IMG/VR virus record: IMGVR_UViG_3300037246_001116
Location: 1 to 39,049 of that record
Length of the DNA: 39,049 nucleotides
Origin: a virus
Direction: 5' to 3' (one strand)
Shown one piece after another: positions 25,317-34,424 of this stretch. How positions within the stretch are numbered: the stretch's first letter is position 1; each line of letters begins with the position of its first letter. The position numbers and the translations under genes are program-made. Under the pieces are notes generated by a model that searched no databases, was not told the origin of the DNA, and saw only the letters and a list, made by a program, of their open reading frames with translations.

Positions 25317-26357
25317 TTATTCTGGAAGTTCAGTTGTATCCATGATTCTTTTTGCTGTATCCAAATATTTTTTATGTTCGTTTTCTGGAATTTCTTTTAT
25401 TTCTAAATATTTTTTGTGTCTTGTAGTTTCATCCATATTGGCTGTGATACCACGGTTTGTTATATCCACATCAATATCTTCAATAACATTTATTTGTTCC
25501 ATGCCATCATCAAATGTCAATTTCTCTTTCGTATTAAGTTTGACATGATGTCCTTTATCTCGAAGATCTTTAGCTTCTTTAAGAACCTCAGATTTATTAT
25601 CAGCATTAACATCAAATTGACAATACTTCTTATATCCTGTAGTTAGTACGCTTTCTACGTCAAAAGATTTTGTGTCAATTATCAAGAATCTTTTTTCCTC
25701 ATTCTTCTCGCCCCAATCTAATTGAATAGGACTTCCAGTATAATAAATATTGGTCTTACCATATACCATGTGTTGAGGAAGATGATAATGACCAAGGACC
25801 ACTAATTTAAATTTCTTTAAATCTTTTGCTTTTATTGATGATTGAATTGATATTCCAGAACTTAACATACCTTCATTAAGACCGAAATGAGATATCAAAA
25901 TATCTGATTTTGTTGTTGACTTTGTTATATATTCTTTCATTCCAGGGTAATATGGAACGAAGAGAACATTATCCACTCCATGTCCCAACTCTCCCTTAGA
26001 TTGATGTGATATCCATCTGACATTATCAATTGTTTCTAATGATCTTAGTGCGGATACTGATTCATTTCCCTTTGTTGATAGATCATGGTTTCCATCAATT
26101 GCATAAAACCTAAAATCTTTATACTGTACGTCTTGAAAGATATTAAGCATGACATCCTGACCCGCTGTATGGATGATACTTTTATTGTGACATAAGTCTC
26201 CAGCAAATGCTATATCATAAACATCACGCTTTCCACATTCTTCAATTATATTTGCAATTGTGTTTTTCAGGCTTCCGAGTCTTTCAGGAAAACCGTCAAT
26301 AATTGTGTCCTGTGCATATGCTGAAAAATGTATATCAGCTGTAACTGCTAATTTCAT
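25317..26357 (-). CDS. 47-like: Recombination nuclease subunit, gp47/SbcD/Mre11-like
   Basis: A 346-residue calcineurin-type phosphoesterase with all metal-binding motifs: D8-x-H10 (TADIHF), GDLCH (D54), GNHD (N90, H91, D92), ISHFG (H157) and LGHYH (H190, H192). These bind two Mn2+ ions and catalyse exo/endonuclease cleavage. The C-terminal part has an acidic/basic capping region that should contact the gp46-like partner encoded immediately downstream. ATG 26357 has AGGAGAG upstream. The order helicase, 47, 46 fits a T4-like recombination operon. Confidence 0.95.
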   Translation of the reverse strand: MKLAVTADIHFSAYAQDTIIDGFPERLGSLKNTIANIIEECGKRDVYDIAFAGDLCHNKSIIHTAGQDVMLNIFQDVQYKDFRFYAIDGNHDLSTKGNESVSALRSLETIDNVRWISHQSKGELGHGVDNVLFVPYYPGMKEYITKSTTKSDILISHFGLNEGMLSSGISIQSSIKAKDLKKFKLVVLGHYHLPQHMVYGKTNIYYTGSPIQLDWGEKNEEKRFLIIDTKSFDVESVLTTGYKKYCQFDVNADNKSEVLKEAKDLRDKGHHVKLNTKEKLTFDDGMEQINVIEDIDVDITNRGITANMDETTRHKKYLEIKEIPENEHKKYLDTAKRIMDTTELPE

Positions 26358-26365
26358 ATTCTCTC

Positions 26366-27781
26366 CTATTGATTTCCCGAAATTATTTTTACTGCCAATT
26401 CTTCATCGATTGATGTGACTTGGCCGTGATTGTAAGTTATATATTGAATTTCCCATCCCTTTTTCTCATAGAGCTTTTTCCTTGAAAAGAATGTAGATCT
26501 CATTCTTTTGCATCCGACATCAACCATATCTATGATAATTGGTGTTTTCTTTTCGGGGAGGGGTCTAACCACTCGTCCAGACATTTGTTCAATATTTGAT
26601 ATCGGTGATGTCATGAGAAGACAATCTTTAAACGGAGCATCGATTCCATCTCTTATTTTTCCTGGGGTTGAAAATGTTACTTTATAGTGTAGTTTCTCTA
26701 GTGGTTCTGCTTTATAAAATTTGGATTTACTATCAATCGGTAATTCTGTAAATAGTTGATCTATCAATGCAATTCTTTCAGCAACAATGATAGCATGTCG
26801 ATCTTCCGCAATTATTTTATTTAATAATAGTTTTATACATGCTTGAAATGGTTCAGACTTTTTGATTAAATTTAAATATCGAGCTCGTTGAAATTTCCCA
26901 GCCCAATATAAATACATATATCGTTTACGAGTATCTACCTCATAATCCATTAAAACAGCGGTTACTCTGGCGTTCATTACTCCATCGGTATCATCAGAAG
27001 CAACGACCTTACCAAGATGATATTCAATGATATCAAGATTTCCATCTGATCTTTTTGGAGTTGCGCTAAGACCATATGTATAAACTGCTGGAATGAAACT
27101 TGAACAATCTGAAAATGTTGGAGCTCCAGAAGTTGTGTGACACTCATCTGATATAAAGATTCCTATTTTAGATGCGTTTAATACTTCTAAGAAGTCATCA
27201 CGTTTACGCTTTAATAATGATATAAATGTTTGTGCCGTGGATAATATAATTGGTTTTTTGAGGTCTTCTTCAAAAGATTTAGATGTGAGCCTCGCGATAT
27301 CATCTTCTTGTAAATTCGTAAATTCTAATAACCTGTTCTCCCACTGTTCGACTAGAGACTTTATGTGAACTAAAATAAGAGTTTTAAATTTCATTTCTGC
27401 GATTACATAAATTGCGATAACAGTTTTTCCAGTTCCAGGAGACAGTTGTAAAATACAAGCTTTCGAACCCATCATTGTTTTTATTGAACGCTCCTGCAAT
27501 TCATTTCTTGGAACTATGTTATGTTTTATATTGATTTGTTCTGGTTTTTCCAAGAACTGTTCCCTATTTATTTGAACAGCTCCTAAACCAACTTTGTGTA
27601 ATGGATAGTATCTAGGAATTAAAAGATAGTTTTCTGTTTCTTTGTAAAACTTATATATCTTCATATCACCATTATATCCAACAACAGCCCTTGTTAAATC
27701 ATTGATTATGTCTCCGTAGAATTTTTCGTTTTTGTGTGCCTTGGAAATATATATTCCAGACTTATATTTTATATCATACAT
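26366..27781 (-). CDS. uvsW-like: UvsW-like superfamily 2 helicase
   Basis: A 471-residue SF2 helicase of the UvsW/RecG-like functional class. The N-terminal 100 residues form a separate substrate-binding region. Motif I is SPGTGKT (114-120), motif II is DECH (212-215), motif III is SATP (239-242), and motif VI is MSGRVVRPLP near residue 415. In T4, UvsW unwinds branched DNA and R-loops and promotes the switch to recombination-dependent replication. It is followed by gp47/gp46, which act in the same pathway. The ATG at 27781 overlaps the QueD-like gene by eight bases, with AGGGG upstream. Confidence 0.9.
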   Translation of the reverse strand: MYDIKYKSGIYISKAHKNEKFYGDIINDLTRAVVGYNGDMKIYKFYKETENYLLIPRYYPLHKVGLGAVQINREQFLEKPEQINIKHNIVPRNELQERSIKTMMGSKACILQLSPGTGKTVIAIYVIAEMKFKTLILVHIKSLVEQWENRLLEFTNLQEDDIARLTSKSFEEDLKKPIILSTAQTFISLLKRKRDDFLEVLNASKIGIFISDECHTTSGAPTFSDCSSFIPAVYTYGLSATPKRSDGNLDIIEYHLGKVVASDDTDGVMNARVTAVLMDYEVDTRKRYMYLYWAGKFQRARYLNLIKKSEPFQACIKLLLNKIIAEDRHAIIVAERIALIDQLFTELPIDSKSKFYKAEPLEKLHYKVTFSTPGKIRDGIDAPFKDCLLMTSPISNIEQMSGRVVRPLPEKKTPIIIDMVDVGCKRMRSTFFSRKKLYEKKGWEIQYITYNHGQVTSIDEELAVKIISGNQ

Positions 27782-28226
27782 TACATTGACCCCTGTATTC
27801 TACATAATTATTTTCAGTCTCATGAACACGAACTAGGCATAAAAGATCCTTTAAAACACCCGTGTTTAGTTTTTGATATATAAACAAAGCTAAAAATTCT
27901 GCTGTCGGTATTGGCATTATATCATTCAAATATTTGTGATCAAATCTATCAATAATTTCGTGTTGTATATGATATTTTATGCTATTAAAATCAATAACCA
28001 TACCCGTTTGCACATCCATCTTACCGCGAAATCCGACAACAATATCAACAGAATGTCCGTGTACTGTTCCACATTTTTCATGACCTTCTAACTTATGTGC
28101 AATTTCGACTCTACACTTTTTATAGATTGTCATTTCAACCCTATTATTTATAAAACCCTCACAATATACACACAATCCATTATAAATATTCTCTGACGCT
28201 CCACATAAATAACATTCCTCTTCCAT
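27774..28226 (-). CDS. queD: QueD-like 6-carboxytetrahydropterin synthase with N-terminal zinc-ribbon extension
   Basis: A 150-residue T-fold enzyme of the PTPS/QueD family. The metal ligands H44, H56 and H58 and the QueD-type C-x3-HGH motif (C52-GTVHGH) are present, with DFNSIK and DHKYLND later and VHETENN near the end. QueD makes CPH4 from 7,8-dihydroneopterin triphosphate, the product of FolE2 (7088-7918). The first 25 residues carry C5, C8, C19 and C22, a probable zinc ribbon that ordinary QueD proteins lack, as far as I know. ATG 28226 has AGGAGG upstream. It is set among topoisomerase and recombination genes rather than next to FolE2. Confidence 0.9.
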   Translation of the reverse strand: MEEECYLCGASENIYNGLCVYCEGFINNRVEMTIYKKCRVEIAHKLEGHEKCGTVHGHSVDIVVGFRGKMDVQTGMVIDFNSIKYHIQHEIIDRFDHKYLNDIMPIPTAEFLALFIYQKLNTGVLKDLLCLVRVHETENNYVEYRGQCNV

Positions 28227-28237
28227 GTGATATCCTC

Positions 28238-29533
28238 CTATATTAATTCATATTGTTGAAGAACATATGTATCAATATTATTTAAATTTTCTTTTGTTTG
28301 TTCGAGTTTTTCATTTAACGGAACCAAATCTAATTCCATTGTTAATAATCTTTTTATATTTAATTTCAATAATCTTTCCACATCTTCTAATGGAACATTA
28401 GATTGATCAGATATTAAATGAATCTTTCCTTGAATATCTAACTTTCCTGACATATGTTTTTTAAGTGCGGGTCGTATTTTCAGTAAAAGTTTATAATCTC
28501 GCATCAATGATTTGATATTTTCTATTTCAGTTTTAAGCATCTTTATAACAGCTTTTTTGTAATTCTTATATGAGTTTAATAACAAGTTATCAACTGATGA
28601 TCTACCTACAACATGGTTTTCATCAACCATGATAATATCAAACGAAAGAACACCAATTAAAAACGTTTTCAACTTTTCAATGAAATCTTGATAAATGGTA
28701 TCTCTATTTCTTTGTCGAATTACTTGAAAAACTATATCTGTAGTTTGAACTGACGAATCAGTATATCCGATCATATTAGCAGATAATTCATCTGAGAATT
28801 TGTTAAGCAAATATTCAAATCTTCTTCCTGGAGGCCAGGACTTTAAAGAAACTTTATTTTGATGTGGAAATTCTTCGATGACACCTTCAACATCTAACTT
28901 CCCCTCACCAGTTGTCAACAATTTCTTTAACTCATTATTTTTAGCTGTTATCGTACAATCTGTTTTTGGTTTAATGACTGGCTCGGTTTTTCGAATTGCC
29001 AATAACCACATAAGACGTTTTTTGAGATCCTTCTTGGAATAACATGGTATGTATGTCTTATACCCAAATCCAATTCCCTGAGTATATTCGTTTCCAAGTA
29101 AACATATTGGAAACATAGTTGGTAAGTAAATTGGTTCTTTATCATCAAGTTCTGTAGTTACCCAATCAACATATTTAACATACTTAAATGCCATCTCCAA
29201 TACTTTTGGAGAAGATTTGCATTCTGTGTATCTTGGTGCTGCTGGTGGTTCTGATTTGCCCCCGACATTTATACCAAAATTACCCTGACCTATTAATAAG
29301 CCTTGTCTAACCAATGTAACAATTGTTCCGTATGTCTCTCCATGTGGATGATAATGACCAATAGTGTATGCATCGACCTGTCTCGATTTGACAAATTTTT
29401 CTCTGGCTATCTTCCAAGCTGAAAGTAAAACCCTTCTTTCAACTGGTTTTAATCCATCAGTGATCATGGGAAAGTTTCTATAATTTGAATATTGCCCATA
29501 ACTTTTGTAATTTTCTGGTATAAATGTTTTCAC
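28238..29533 (-). CDS. 52-like: Type II DNA topoisomerase subunit A, T4 gp52/GyrA-like
   Basis: A 431-residue DNA-cleaving subunit, near the size of T4 gp52 and lacking the GyrA C-terminal wrapping domain. Landmarks: DGLKPVERRVLLSAW (26-40), HYHPHGETYGT (60-70), GQGNFG (82-87) and the active-site tyrosine Y102 with its arginine in AAPRYTE (98-104). The C-terminal part is helical with leucine repeats. With the GyrB-like subunit (31073-32860) it should form an ATP-dependent topoisomerase needed for replication. The start codon is GTG 29533, preceded by GAGGAGG. It overlaps the preceding 60-codon gene in GTGA. Confidence 0.92.
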   Translation of the reverse strand: MKTFIPENYKSYGQYSNYRNFPMITDGLKPVERRVLLSAWKIAREKFVKSRQVDAYTIGHYHPHGETYGTIVTLVRQGLLIGQGNFGINVGGKSEPPAAPRYTECKSSPKVLEMAFKYVKYVDWVTTELDDKEPIYLPTMFPICLLGNEYTQGIGFGYKTYIPCYSKKDLKKRLMWLLAIRKTEPVIKPKTDCTITAKNNELKKLLTTGEGKLDVEGVIEEFPHQNKVSLKSWPPGRRFEYLLNKFSDELSANMIGYTDSSVQTTDIVFQVIRQRNRDTIYQDFIEKLKTFLIGVLSFDIIMVDENHVVGRSSVDNLLLNSYKNYKKAVIKMLKTEIENIKSLMRDYKLLLKIRPALKKHMSGKLDIQGKIHLISDQSNVPLEDVERLLKLNIKRLLTMELDLVPLNEKLEQTKENLNNIDTYVLQQYELI

Positions 29534-29712
29534 GATATATCCTCCTCTCTCAAAATAAACGGTGGAGTATATCTTATTTTGTCCTTTACAATAGAACCAG
29601 ATTTCATATCAGATCCTTCTACCCACTCCCTATATGTTAATGGGGATATGTCAGTGCGTCCCCTAACCCACATTATTTTATCTTTACTATCTCTTGCAAC
29701 TTTAGTTTTCAT
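29530..29712 (-). CDS. Small unknown protein, 60 residues
   Basis: A short gene that I accept because of its strong ribosome site (AAAGGAG seven bases before ATG 29712) and its GTGA overlap with the topoisomerase A gene. The product is basic at the start and acidic at the end (MKTKVARDSKDKIMWVRG, then FILREEDIS). No family recognised. It could be a regulator or partner of the topoisomerase, given the coupling, but nothing in the sequence shows this. Confidence 0.65.
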   Translation of the reverse strand: MKTKVARDSKDKIMWVRGRTDISPLTYREWVEGSDMKSGSIVKDKIRYTPPFILREEDIS

Positions 29713-29726
29713 TCTTCTCCTTTTCT

Positions 29727-30107
29727 TTACACTTTTTGTACATTGAACATCAGAGGAAATTGAAATGTAAAATCAAATACTTCACATCCATGTAAAGTTT
29801 GTTCTTTTCTCACCAATTTTGCATCAAAAAATTCTTTCATTGAAGTGGTTCCATACAAAATTCTATCGGTTTCCATTTCATAGATGTACACCTCATCAGT
29901 CAATGAACTATCGTGCCACTCCCACGGCCATATATGCATTTTTATACCTATCGGTTTAATGTATGCTTTTATAGCATTTTCAAAGCACATGAAATCACAA
30001 CAATTAAAAATTTCATCGTTTAAATCAAATATATTATCTTGTGATTTTACGCCGCACATATAATGTGAATTAATGTAAAAATCTTTGTTAGCCACTAGTC
30101 CCACCAT
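29727..30107 (-). CDS. Unknown protein, 126 residues
   Basis: Not recognised. It is rich in Cys, Trp, Phe and Met (IFNCCDFMCFENAIK, then GIKMHIWPWEWHDSS) with a strand-rich C-terminal half ending DFTFQFPLMFNVQKV. The ATG at 30107 has no clear ribosome site. A GTG at 30095, preceded by GGTGGGA and sharing a base with the stop of the preceding gene (TAGTG), is a plausible alternative start that would give MANKDFYINS. Function unknown. Confidence 0.7.
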   Translation of the reverse strand: MVGLVANKDFYINSHYMCGVKSQDNIFDLNDEIFNCCDFMCFENAIKAYIKPIGIKMHIWPWEWHDSSLTDEVYIYEMETDRILYGTTSMKEFFDAKLVRKEQTLHGCEVFDFTFQFPLMFNVQKV

Positions 30108-30592
30108 GATTGTATGTGTTTTCTCATTAATGTAAAAAGGTGATCTAAATCCTGTTCTCTAAGCATAGTTTCATGTTTTGCAGCTCTGCGGAAATCTTTG
30201 ACTTCACGTTCTTTGTCTTGTGGAGTCTTTACATTTGGATATTGAAGGAGACAATGATCCGTCTCAGACTCATTATCTAATTCATCAGACTTCCATGTTA
30301 ATACACCCCACCTATCTTCGTGGGTTTTATATGCGCTGTCACAATATTCGTCATTTATTAATCTATCTAAAAGATCAACACAAACTTTAATCTTATCAGC
30401 ATCTTGTATATTCTTTGTATGTACTCCGTAGTTTCGTATAAGATCTTCTGTCAGATGGAGTTTATGTCTTAAAATTTGATAGATATATACATGATCCCAC
30501 TGTCTATCTTTCCAAATAACAGGAAACCATACAATCAAACTTTCTATACCATTTTTTAAATTATACCAACCGCTTTTTATTTTTCTAAACAC
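30095..30592 (-). CDS. Conserved phage-type unknown protein, 165 residues
   Basis: A helical, charged protein beginning MFRKIKSGWYNLKNGIES, followed by VWFPVIWKDRQWDHVYIYQI (about 21-40) and ending RKHIQSWWD. The W-F-x-x-I-W-x-D-R-x-WD pattern followed by a helix, with a Trp-rich end, is one I associate with small unknown proteins in many large phages; no function is established. The start codon is GTG 30592 with AGGAGG upstream. Eight bases separate it from the preceding deoxyribosyltransferase-like gene. Confidence 0.75.
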   Translation of the reverse strand: MFRKIKSGWYNLKNGIESLIVWFPVIWKDRQWDHVYIYQILRHKLHLTEDLIRNYGVHTKNIQDADKIKVCVDLLDRLINDEYCDSAYKTHEDRWGVLTWKSDELDNESETDHCLLQYPNVKTPQDKEREVKDFRRAAKHETMLREQDLDHLFTLMRKHIQSWWD

Positions 30593-30601
30593 TAATGCCT
30601 C

Positions 30602-30994
30602 CTATACGAATTTATCTAACGTTTCTTGGAATGTGAATGATTCTACTGGTTCTATGATTGGTGTAAGTGTTTTCTCTATAATATCTATTTGAAATACTTT
30701 CTTCCCAGCCTCCAACATAAAATTTACTTCGGTTGCTGAACCAGCACTCCAGAGAGGAAGGTAATAAGAATGAAAACACCCAATGTCACAATCTTCAGTT
30801 AGATTCAGAAAATAACCAATTTCCTTTCCTGGTCTAGGTTTATCTCCCATAGTCTTCACACATGCTTCTTGATGTTCTGGAATATTTGGATTAACGATTT
30901 GACAATCGAGATATTCACATACTATTATCCATATAGCATCCAATTCCATTTGTGTATTATATGTCATTCTGGAATGCCCAAAATATATTTTCAT
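30602..30994 (-). CDS. Small Rossmann-like protein, possibly nucleoside 2-deoxyribosyltransferase-like
   Basis: A 130-residue protein from ATG 30994 (MKIYFGHSRMTYNT), chosen because AAGGAG precedes it; the frame is open ten codons further into the structured gap. It begins with a strand and a polar loop, then a helix, and has NPNIPEH (about 40-46) and SAGSATEVNFMLEAGKKVFQ (about 88-107). This layout resembles the nucleoside 2-deoxyribosyltransferase/DUF4406 superfamily, which acts on nucleosides or nucleotides. Catalytic residues cannot be assigned with confidence. A nucleotide-metabolism role is inferred and weak. Confidence 0.7.
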   Translation of the reverse strand: MKIYFGHSRMTYNTQMELDAIWIIVCEYLDCQIVNPNIPEHQEACVKTMGDKPRPGKEIGYFLNLTEDCDIGCFHSYYLPLWSAGSATEVNFMLEAGKKVFQIDIIEKTLTPIIEPVESFTFQETLDKFV

Positions 30995-31012
30995 ATTTTT
31001 CTCCTTGTTTAT

Positions 31013-31070
31013 GATGGGAGCCAAGCTAGCGTTACTGTTGCTATCTTAGAATACTGATCAAGGCTCCATC
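31013..31070 (-). ncRNA. Structured intergenic element
   Basis: In the 78-base gap between the GyrB-like gene and the next gene, GATGGAGCC (minus strand, from 31070) pairs with GGCTCCCATC (to 31013), with one bulged base. About 39 bases lie between, including a possible inner stem TAGC with GCTA around a nine-base loop. It starts three bases after the upstream stop codon. It is too short for a tRNA and has no T-run. It may be a terminator-like 3' element, a processing site or a small structured RNA. Confidence 0.4.
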
Positions 31071-31072
31071 AA

Positions 31073-32860
31073 TTATTTTTGTGAAACTAATTTTCTTTTA
31101 GCGTCTACACTAGAAAACAGTTTCAATAGCTCTTCTATATTATCTGTATATTTGACTTTTTGAAAATGTCTTGTACTTTCCTGTAATAAACATATTTTCA
31201 ATTGATTAGGATTCAATTCTCCTAACCCTTTAAATCTGGAAATGGTTCTGTTCTCTTCCCTAGCTTTCTCCAATTGCTTCGTCGTCCATAATGGTTTAAA
31301 TGTTCTTTGTTCATTTATAGCGAAGAGAGGAGTTTTTGCGACATAATATTTTCCAGCTTTGATTATTTCTGGTGTAAGTATAGCTATAACCATTGTCAGC
31401 AAACATGCAATATGAGCTCCATCAGGATCAGCATCGGTGGCACATATGATTTTATCATATCGTAGATTGTTTATATCAAAGTGTGGTTCGACACCAGTTC
31501 CCAAAGCCATGATCAATTCACCAACTTCTGTGTTTTTTAGAATATTTTTTGCTGATGTGATATTGGGTATGGATTTTCCTTTAAGAGGAAGTATAGCATG
31601 TTTCTCTGGATTTCTTGATTGAATTATCGACCCTCCAGCACTACCTCCTTCGACTATATAAAGTTCACCATTAGGTTTAGAACAATCTCTTAATTTTGTG
31701 AATTTTGTAGATGCTCGTCGACCTCCAGTATCCTGCTTTTTCAAACTTTTGGATTCTATCTTCTTTCTATGTAATTCAAATTTTTCTAATTGATCTTTGA
31801 TAATATCTGGATTACTTTCACACCAAGCTTCTAATTGATGATTAAATATTTTGATGTATTTATCGAAATCGCTTTTTCTATTTGTCAACCTTTCCTTTGT
31901 TTGTCCAGAAAACTTAGGCTCAATCAAATGGAGTACAAGGTAAGCTCGAAGTCCAACAAGAGCATCATTACCAAGAAATTTAAATCCATATTTTTTTGCT
32001 TTGGATAAAAAGAATGTTTTTATAGCTTCAGTAAAAACGTTGTAGTGTGTACCAAGGCGTTCGACTGGCAATAAATTCACGGATGATATAACCTTTGGTC
32101 CTCTTGCTCCATAGTCCACATATCCAAACATTGCCTCAAATTTTTCGTCTATATTTTTAGCTGATAATATTATTGGTTGAAATGGTTTGTCGTCTAATAT
32201 ATCACACTCAGCTTTGAAATGATCTAGTCTAGTTCGATTAAATACTTCCTTTTTATCACCTACCATCATAACGAAATACATATCGGATTTCAACTCTGCT
32301 GATGCTGTTGTCAATCGTTTTCTTATTCTATCTAGATCTATTTGATTGCTTTCAAAATATTTTTTAGATGGGACAAATTCTATTTTAGTTGAATACGGTA
32401 TTTCACCGTTATACGCTTGAGTCCTACTCTTTTTAAGTTTACCCTTTTCAAAATAGAAAAATCCATGTTTCCCATCTCTATAACAATCTATCATATATTT
32501 GTCTGACAAAGCATTTATAGCAACTAACCCAACTCCATGAAGTCCAGAACTGATTTTATATGCAGATTTGCTATCCTGGAACTTGGCACCAGAAAATAAT
32601 TTTGTTGAAATTACTACTGGAACATTTTTTTCTAATGGTATTCCTCGGCCATTATCACTGATAGAACATATACCACTTTCTGGATTAATGTTTACGGCAA
32701 TAATTTTTGCGTGTCCAGCCAATGCTTCATCCAAGGCATTATCCAAAGCTTCTTCAACCAAGTGAGTTGGTGTATCTGTATCTCCTATATACATTCCAGG
32801 TGATATTTGTATGTGTCGTATTTCAGCCACGACCCTAATATCTTTAGCATTATATGTCAT
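31073..32860 (-). CDS. 39-like: Type II DNA topoisomerase subunit B, T4 gp39/GyrB-like
   Basis: A 595-residue ATPase subunit, shorter than bacterial GyrB. The GHKL ATPase has EEALDNALDEA with N41, DNGRGIP (69-75) and SGLHGVGLVAINALS. The TOPRIM domain has E403 in IVEGGSAGGS and the acidic triad D475, D477 and D479 in ATDADPDGAH; RFKGLGELNPNQL lies near the end. It works with the GyrA-like subunit (28238-29533), four small genes away. ATG 32860 overlaps the stop of the VWA gene (ATGA). ATPase and TOPRIM are kept in one polypeptide, unlike the gp39/gp60 split in T4. Confidence 0.94.
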   Translation of the reverse strand: MTYNAKDIRVVAEIRHIQISPGMYIGDTDTPTHLVEEALDNALDEALAGHAKIIAVNINPESGICSISDNGRGIPLEKNVPVVISTKLFSGAKFQDSKSAYKISSGLHGVGLVAINALSDKYMIDCYRDGKHGFFYFEKGKLKKSRTQAYNGEIPYSTKIEFVPSKKYFESNQIDLDRIRKRLTTASAELKSDMYFVMMVGDKKEVFNRTRLDHFKAECDILDDKPFQPIILSAKNIDEKFEAMFGYVDYGARGPKVISSVNLLPVERLGTHYNVFTEAIKTFFLSKAKKYGFKFLGNDALVGLRAYLVLHLIEPKFSGQTKERLTNRKSDFDKYIKIFNHQLEAWCESNPDIIKDQLEKFELHRKKIESKSLKKQDTGGRRASTKFTKLRDCSKPNGELYIVEGGSAGGSIIQSRNPEKHAILPLKGKSIPNITSAKNILKNTEVGELIMALGTGVEPHFDINNLRYDKIICATDADPDGAHIACLLTMVIAILTPEIIKAGKYYVAKTPLFAINEQRTFKPLWTTKQLEKAREENRTISRFKGLGELNPNQLKICLLQESTRHFQKVKYTDNIEELLKLFSSVDAKRKLVSQK

Positions 32861-34413
32861 AAAATCTCTTTCCTTTCGGGTAAAAATACGGTGAAACCAA
32901 CTTTATCTAATTTCACATCAGTTCCTTTTGGTGTTATAACCCAAATCATTCTTTTCGGAAATTTTCTTCTATCAATTTCATTAAAATCTTCAGTGTATCC
33001 GTCTGTAAAACATATGCAAACATCAACTTTTAATTCTCTACATCTTTCTATGCCTTGAATTAATTTTGTTCCACCTCTCCCTTTTACATCGAAATTGATA
33101 TCAGATACTTTCTTTAATTTATATTCTTTATGAATAATTGTATCAACTTCTAAAACAGTAGTCTCACAATGAGGATCTTTTTCTATAATATTTTTACAAC
33201 CACTTAATCCTTCTAAAATATCTTCTGGACCCTGACTACCAGATGTATCAATAATAATTCCAATTATAAAAGAATCATCTCGTTTTCTTCCAGGGAAAGG
33301 AGAGATCATTGGAATATTATGATCTTCTAACTGAAATACATAAGTTCTTTTTCTATTAATATGTGTTAATGAACGTTTATATTTTCCAAGTTTAGATCCT
33401 CTTACAAGTTGTCTCACGAGTTCATAATAGGGAATCGCAGGTGGCTTTAATGCTTCTTCAATTAAATCTTGAATATATCCAGGTAGGTTACCTCTATTTT
33501 TTGAACGTCCAAAATTCATTGCTGAATCTCTTATTATTCTTTGTGTATATGTATCTATATTTCTAGATAACGAATGTGGATCCGTTATATTCTCAGAAGA
33601 CCATAATACATGATTCCCCAAATCTGATTCATCTGTCATTTGTAGTGGGTCGGCATTTGAAGTTCCTTGGCCTGTTGATTTTCCATCCTCAGAATCATCT
33701 GACTTTCCACATCCTTTTCCTTTACCAGATTCTTTATCGTCTTCATCACCATTATCTTGAGGTGAATTTATAGAAGCGTCATCATTAGAATCATCTGGAT
33801 CTCCATCATCTGGATCTCCATCATCCTGTTCTTTACCAGATTGCTTATTTCCCTTACCATCATTGCCTTTTCCAGGTTTTGTTTTCTCACCACATTCTTC
33901 TTTTCGTTGTCTATCTAATAATGTATAATAATATTCTTCCATCATTCTATCTGGTTCGAGATTATGATTTTGCGGAAACTGTAAGTGAAATGGAACTCCA
34001 GCGATCATCAATGGACTTTTAATTTTTCCTTGAAAATTTACACAACAATCACAAGCTGTATTTATTAACTTCTTATGTTCCTTCCATTCGTCAAATGGTA
34101 TATCTGCTAATATTCTCATTAATCTGGATATGTGTTTATTTAATATATGAAGACCTTCGTGATGTAAGATTTCATTTAAATCTTCGTCGGAAGTGGATGA
34201 AAGCAAAATAGGATTATATAATAACTCCAACGTCCCTGCGGAAGTTGGAGATATACATGCTGGACTTTTTAGACCAACTTCTGCTTTCCGTCTGACAAGT
34301 GAAAATAGAAAACCAAAATAGTCATAACGAAGAACCCATTTTGCGATCAAACCTTTAACTCTCTTATCCGTATCTTCTATCATTTTTTTGTATTTGATGT
34401 GATCTTCGTTCAT
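32857..34413 (-). CDS. VWA-domain protein with N-terminal HExxH metallopeptidase-like domain
   Basis: A 518-residue protein of the putative-metallopeptidase plus VWA type (DUF2201-like). The N-terminal domain has ILHHEGLH (H85, E86, H89), a classical zinc motif. A Ser/Asp/Gly/Lys-rich linker follows (about 185-270, with a repeated GDPDD unit). The C-terminal VWA domain has the MIDAS motif IIDTSGS, then GRGGTKLIQG and CFTDGYTED. Such proteins work with MoxR AAA+ ATPases as metal-dependent chaperone or protein-remodelling pairs. The MoxR-like gene lies immediately upstream. The start is ATG 34413; an in-frame ATG two codons earlier is too close to AAAAGG. Confidence 0.88.
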   Translation of the reverse strand: MNEDHIKYKKMIEDTDKRVKGLIAKWVLRYDYFGFLFSLVRRKAEVGLKSPACISPTSAGTLELLYNPILLSSTSDEDLNEILHHEGLHILNKHISRLMRILADIPFDEWKEHKKLINTACDCCVNFQGKIKSPLMIAGVPFHLQFPQNHNLEPDRMMEEYYYTLLDRQRKEECGEKTKPGKGNDGKGNKQSGKEQDDGDPDDGDPDDSNDDASINSPQDNGDEDDKESGKGKGCGKSDDSEDGKSTGQGTSNADPLQMTDESDLGNHVLWSSENITDPHSLSRNIDTYTQRIIRDSAMNFGRSKNRGNLPGYIQDLIEEALKPPAIPYYELVRQLVRGSKLGKYKRSLTHINRKRTYVFQLEDHNIPMISPFPGRKRDDSFIIGIIIDTSGSQGPEDILEGLSGCKNIIEKDPHCETTVLEVDTIIHKEYKLKKVSDINFDVKGRGGTKLIQGIERCRELKVDVCICFTDGYTEDFNEIDRRKFPKRMIWVITPKGTDVKLDKVGFTVFLPERKEIL

Positions 34414-34424
34414 GATCATCCTTT

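Noticed and set aside
31013-31070. tRNA in the gap after the GyrB-like gene
   Set aside because: The paired ends enclose too few bases, and no anticodon or T-arm pattern is visible.
33794-33823. Tandem 15-base DNA repeat
   Set aside because: It is two coding units of a GDPDD repeat in the acidic linker of the VWA protein, not an independent element.
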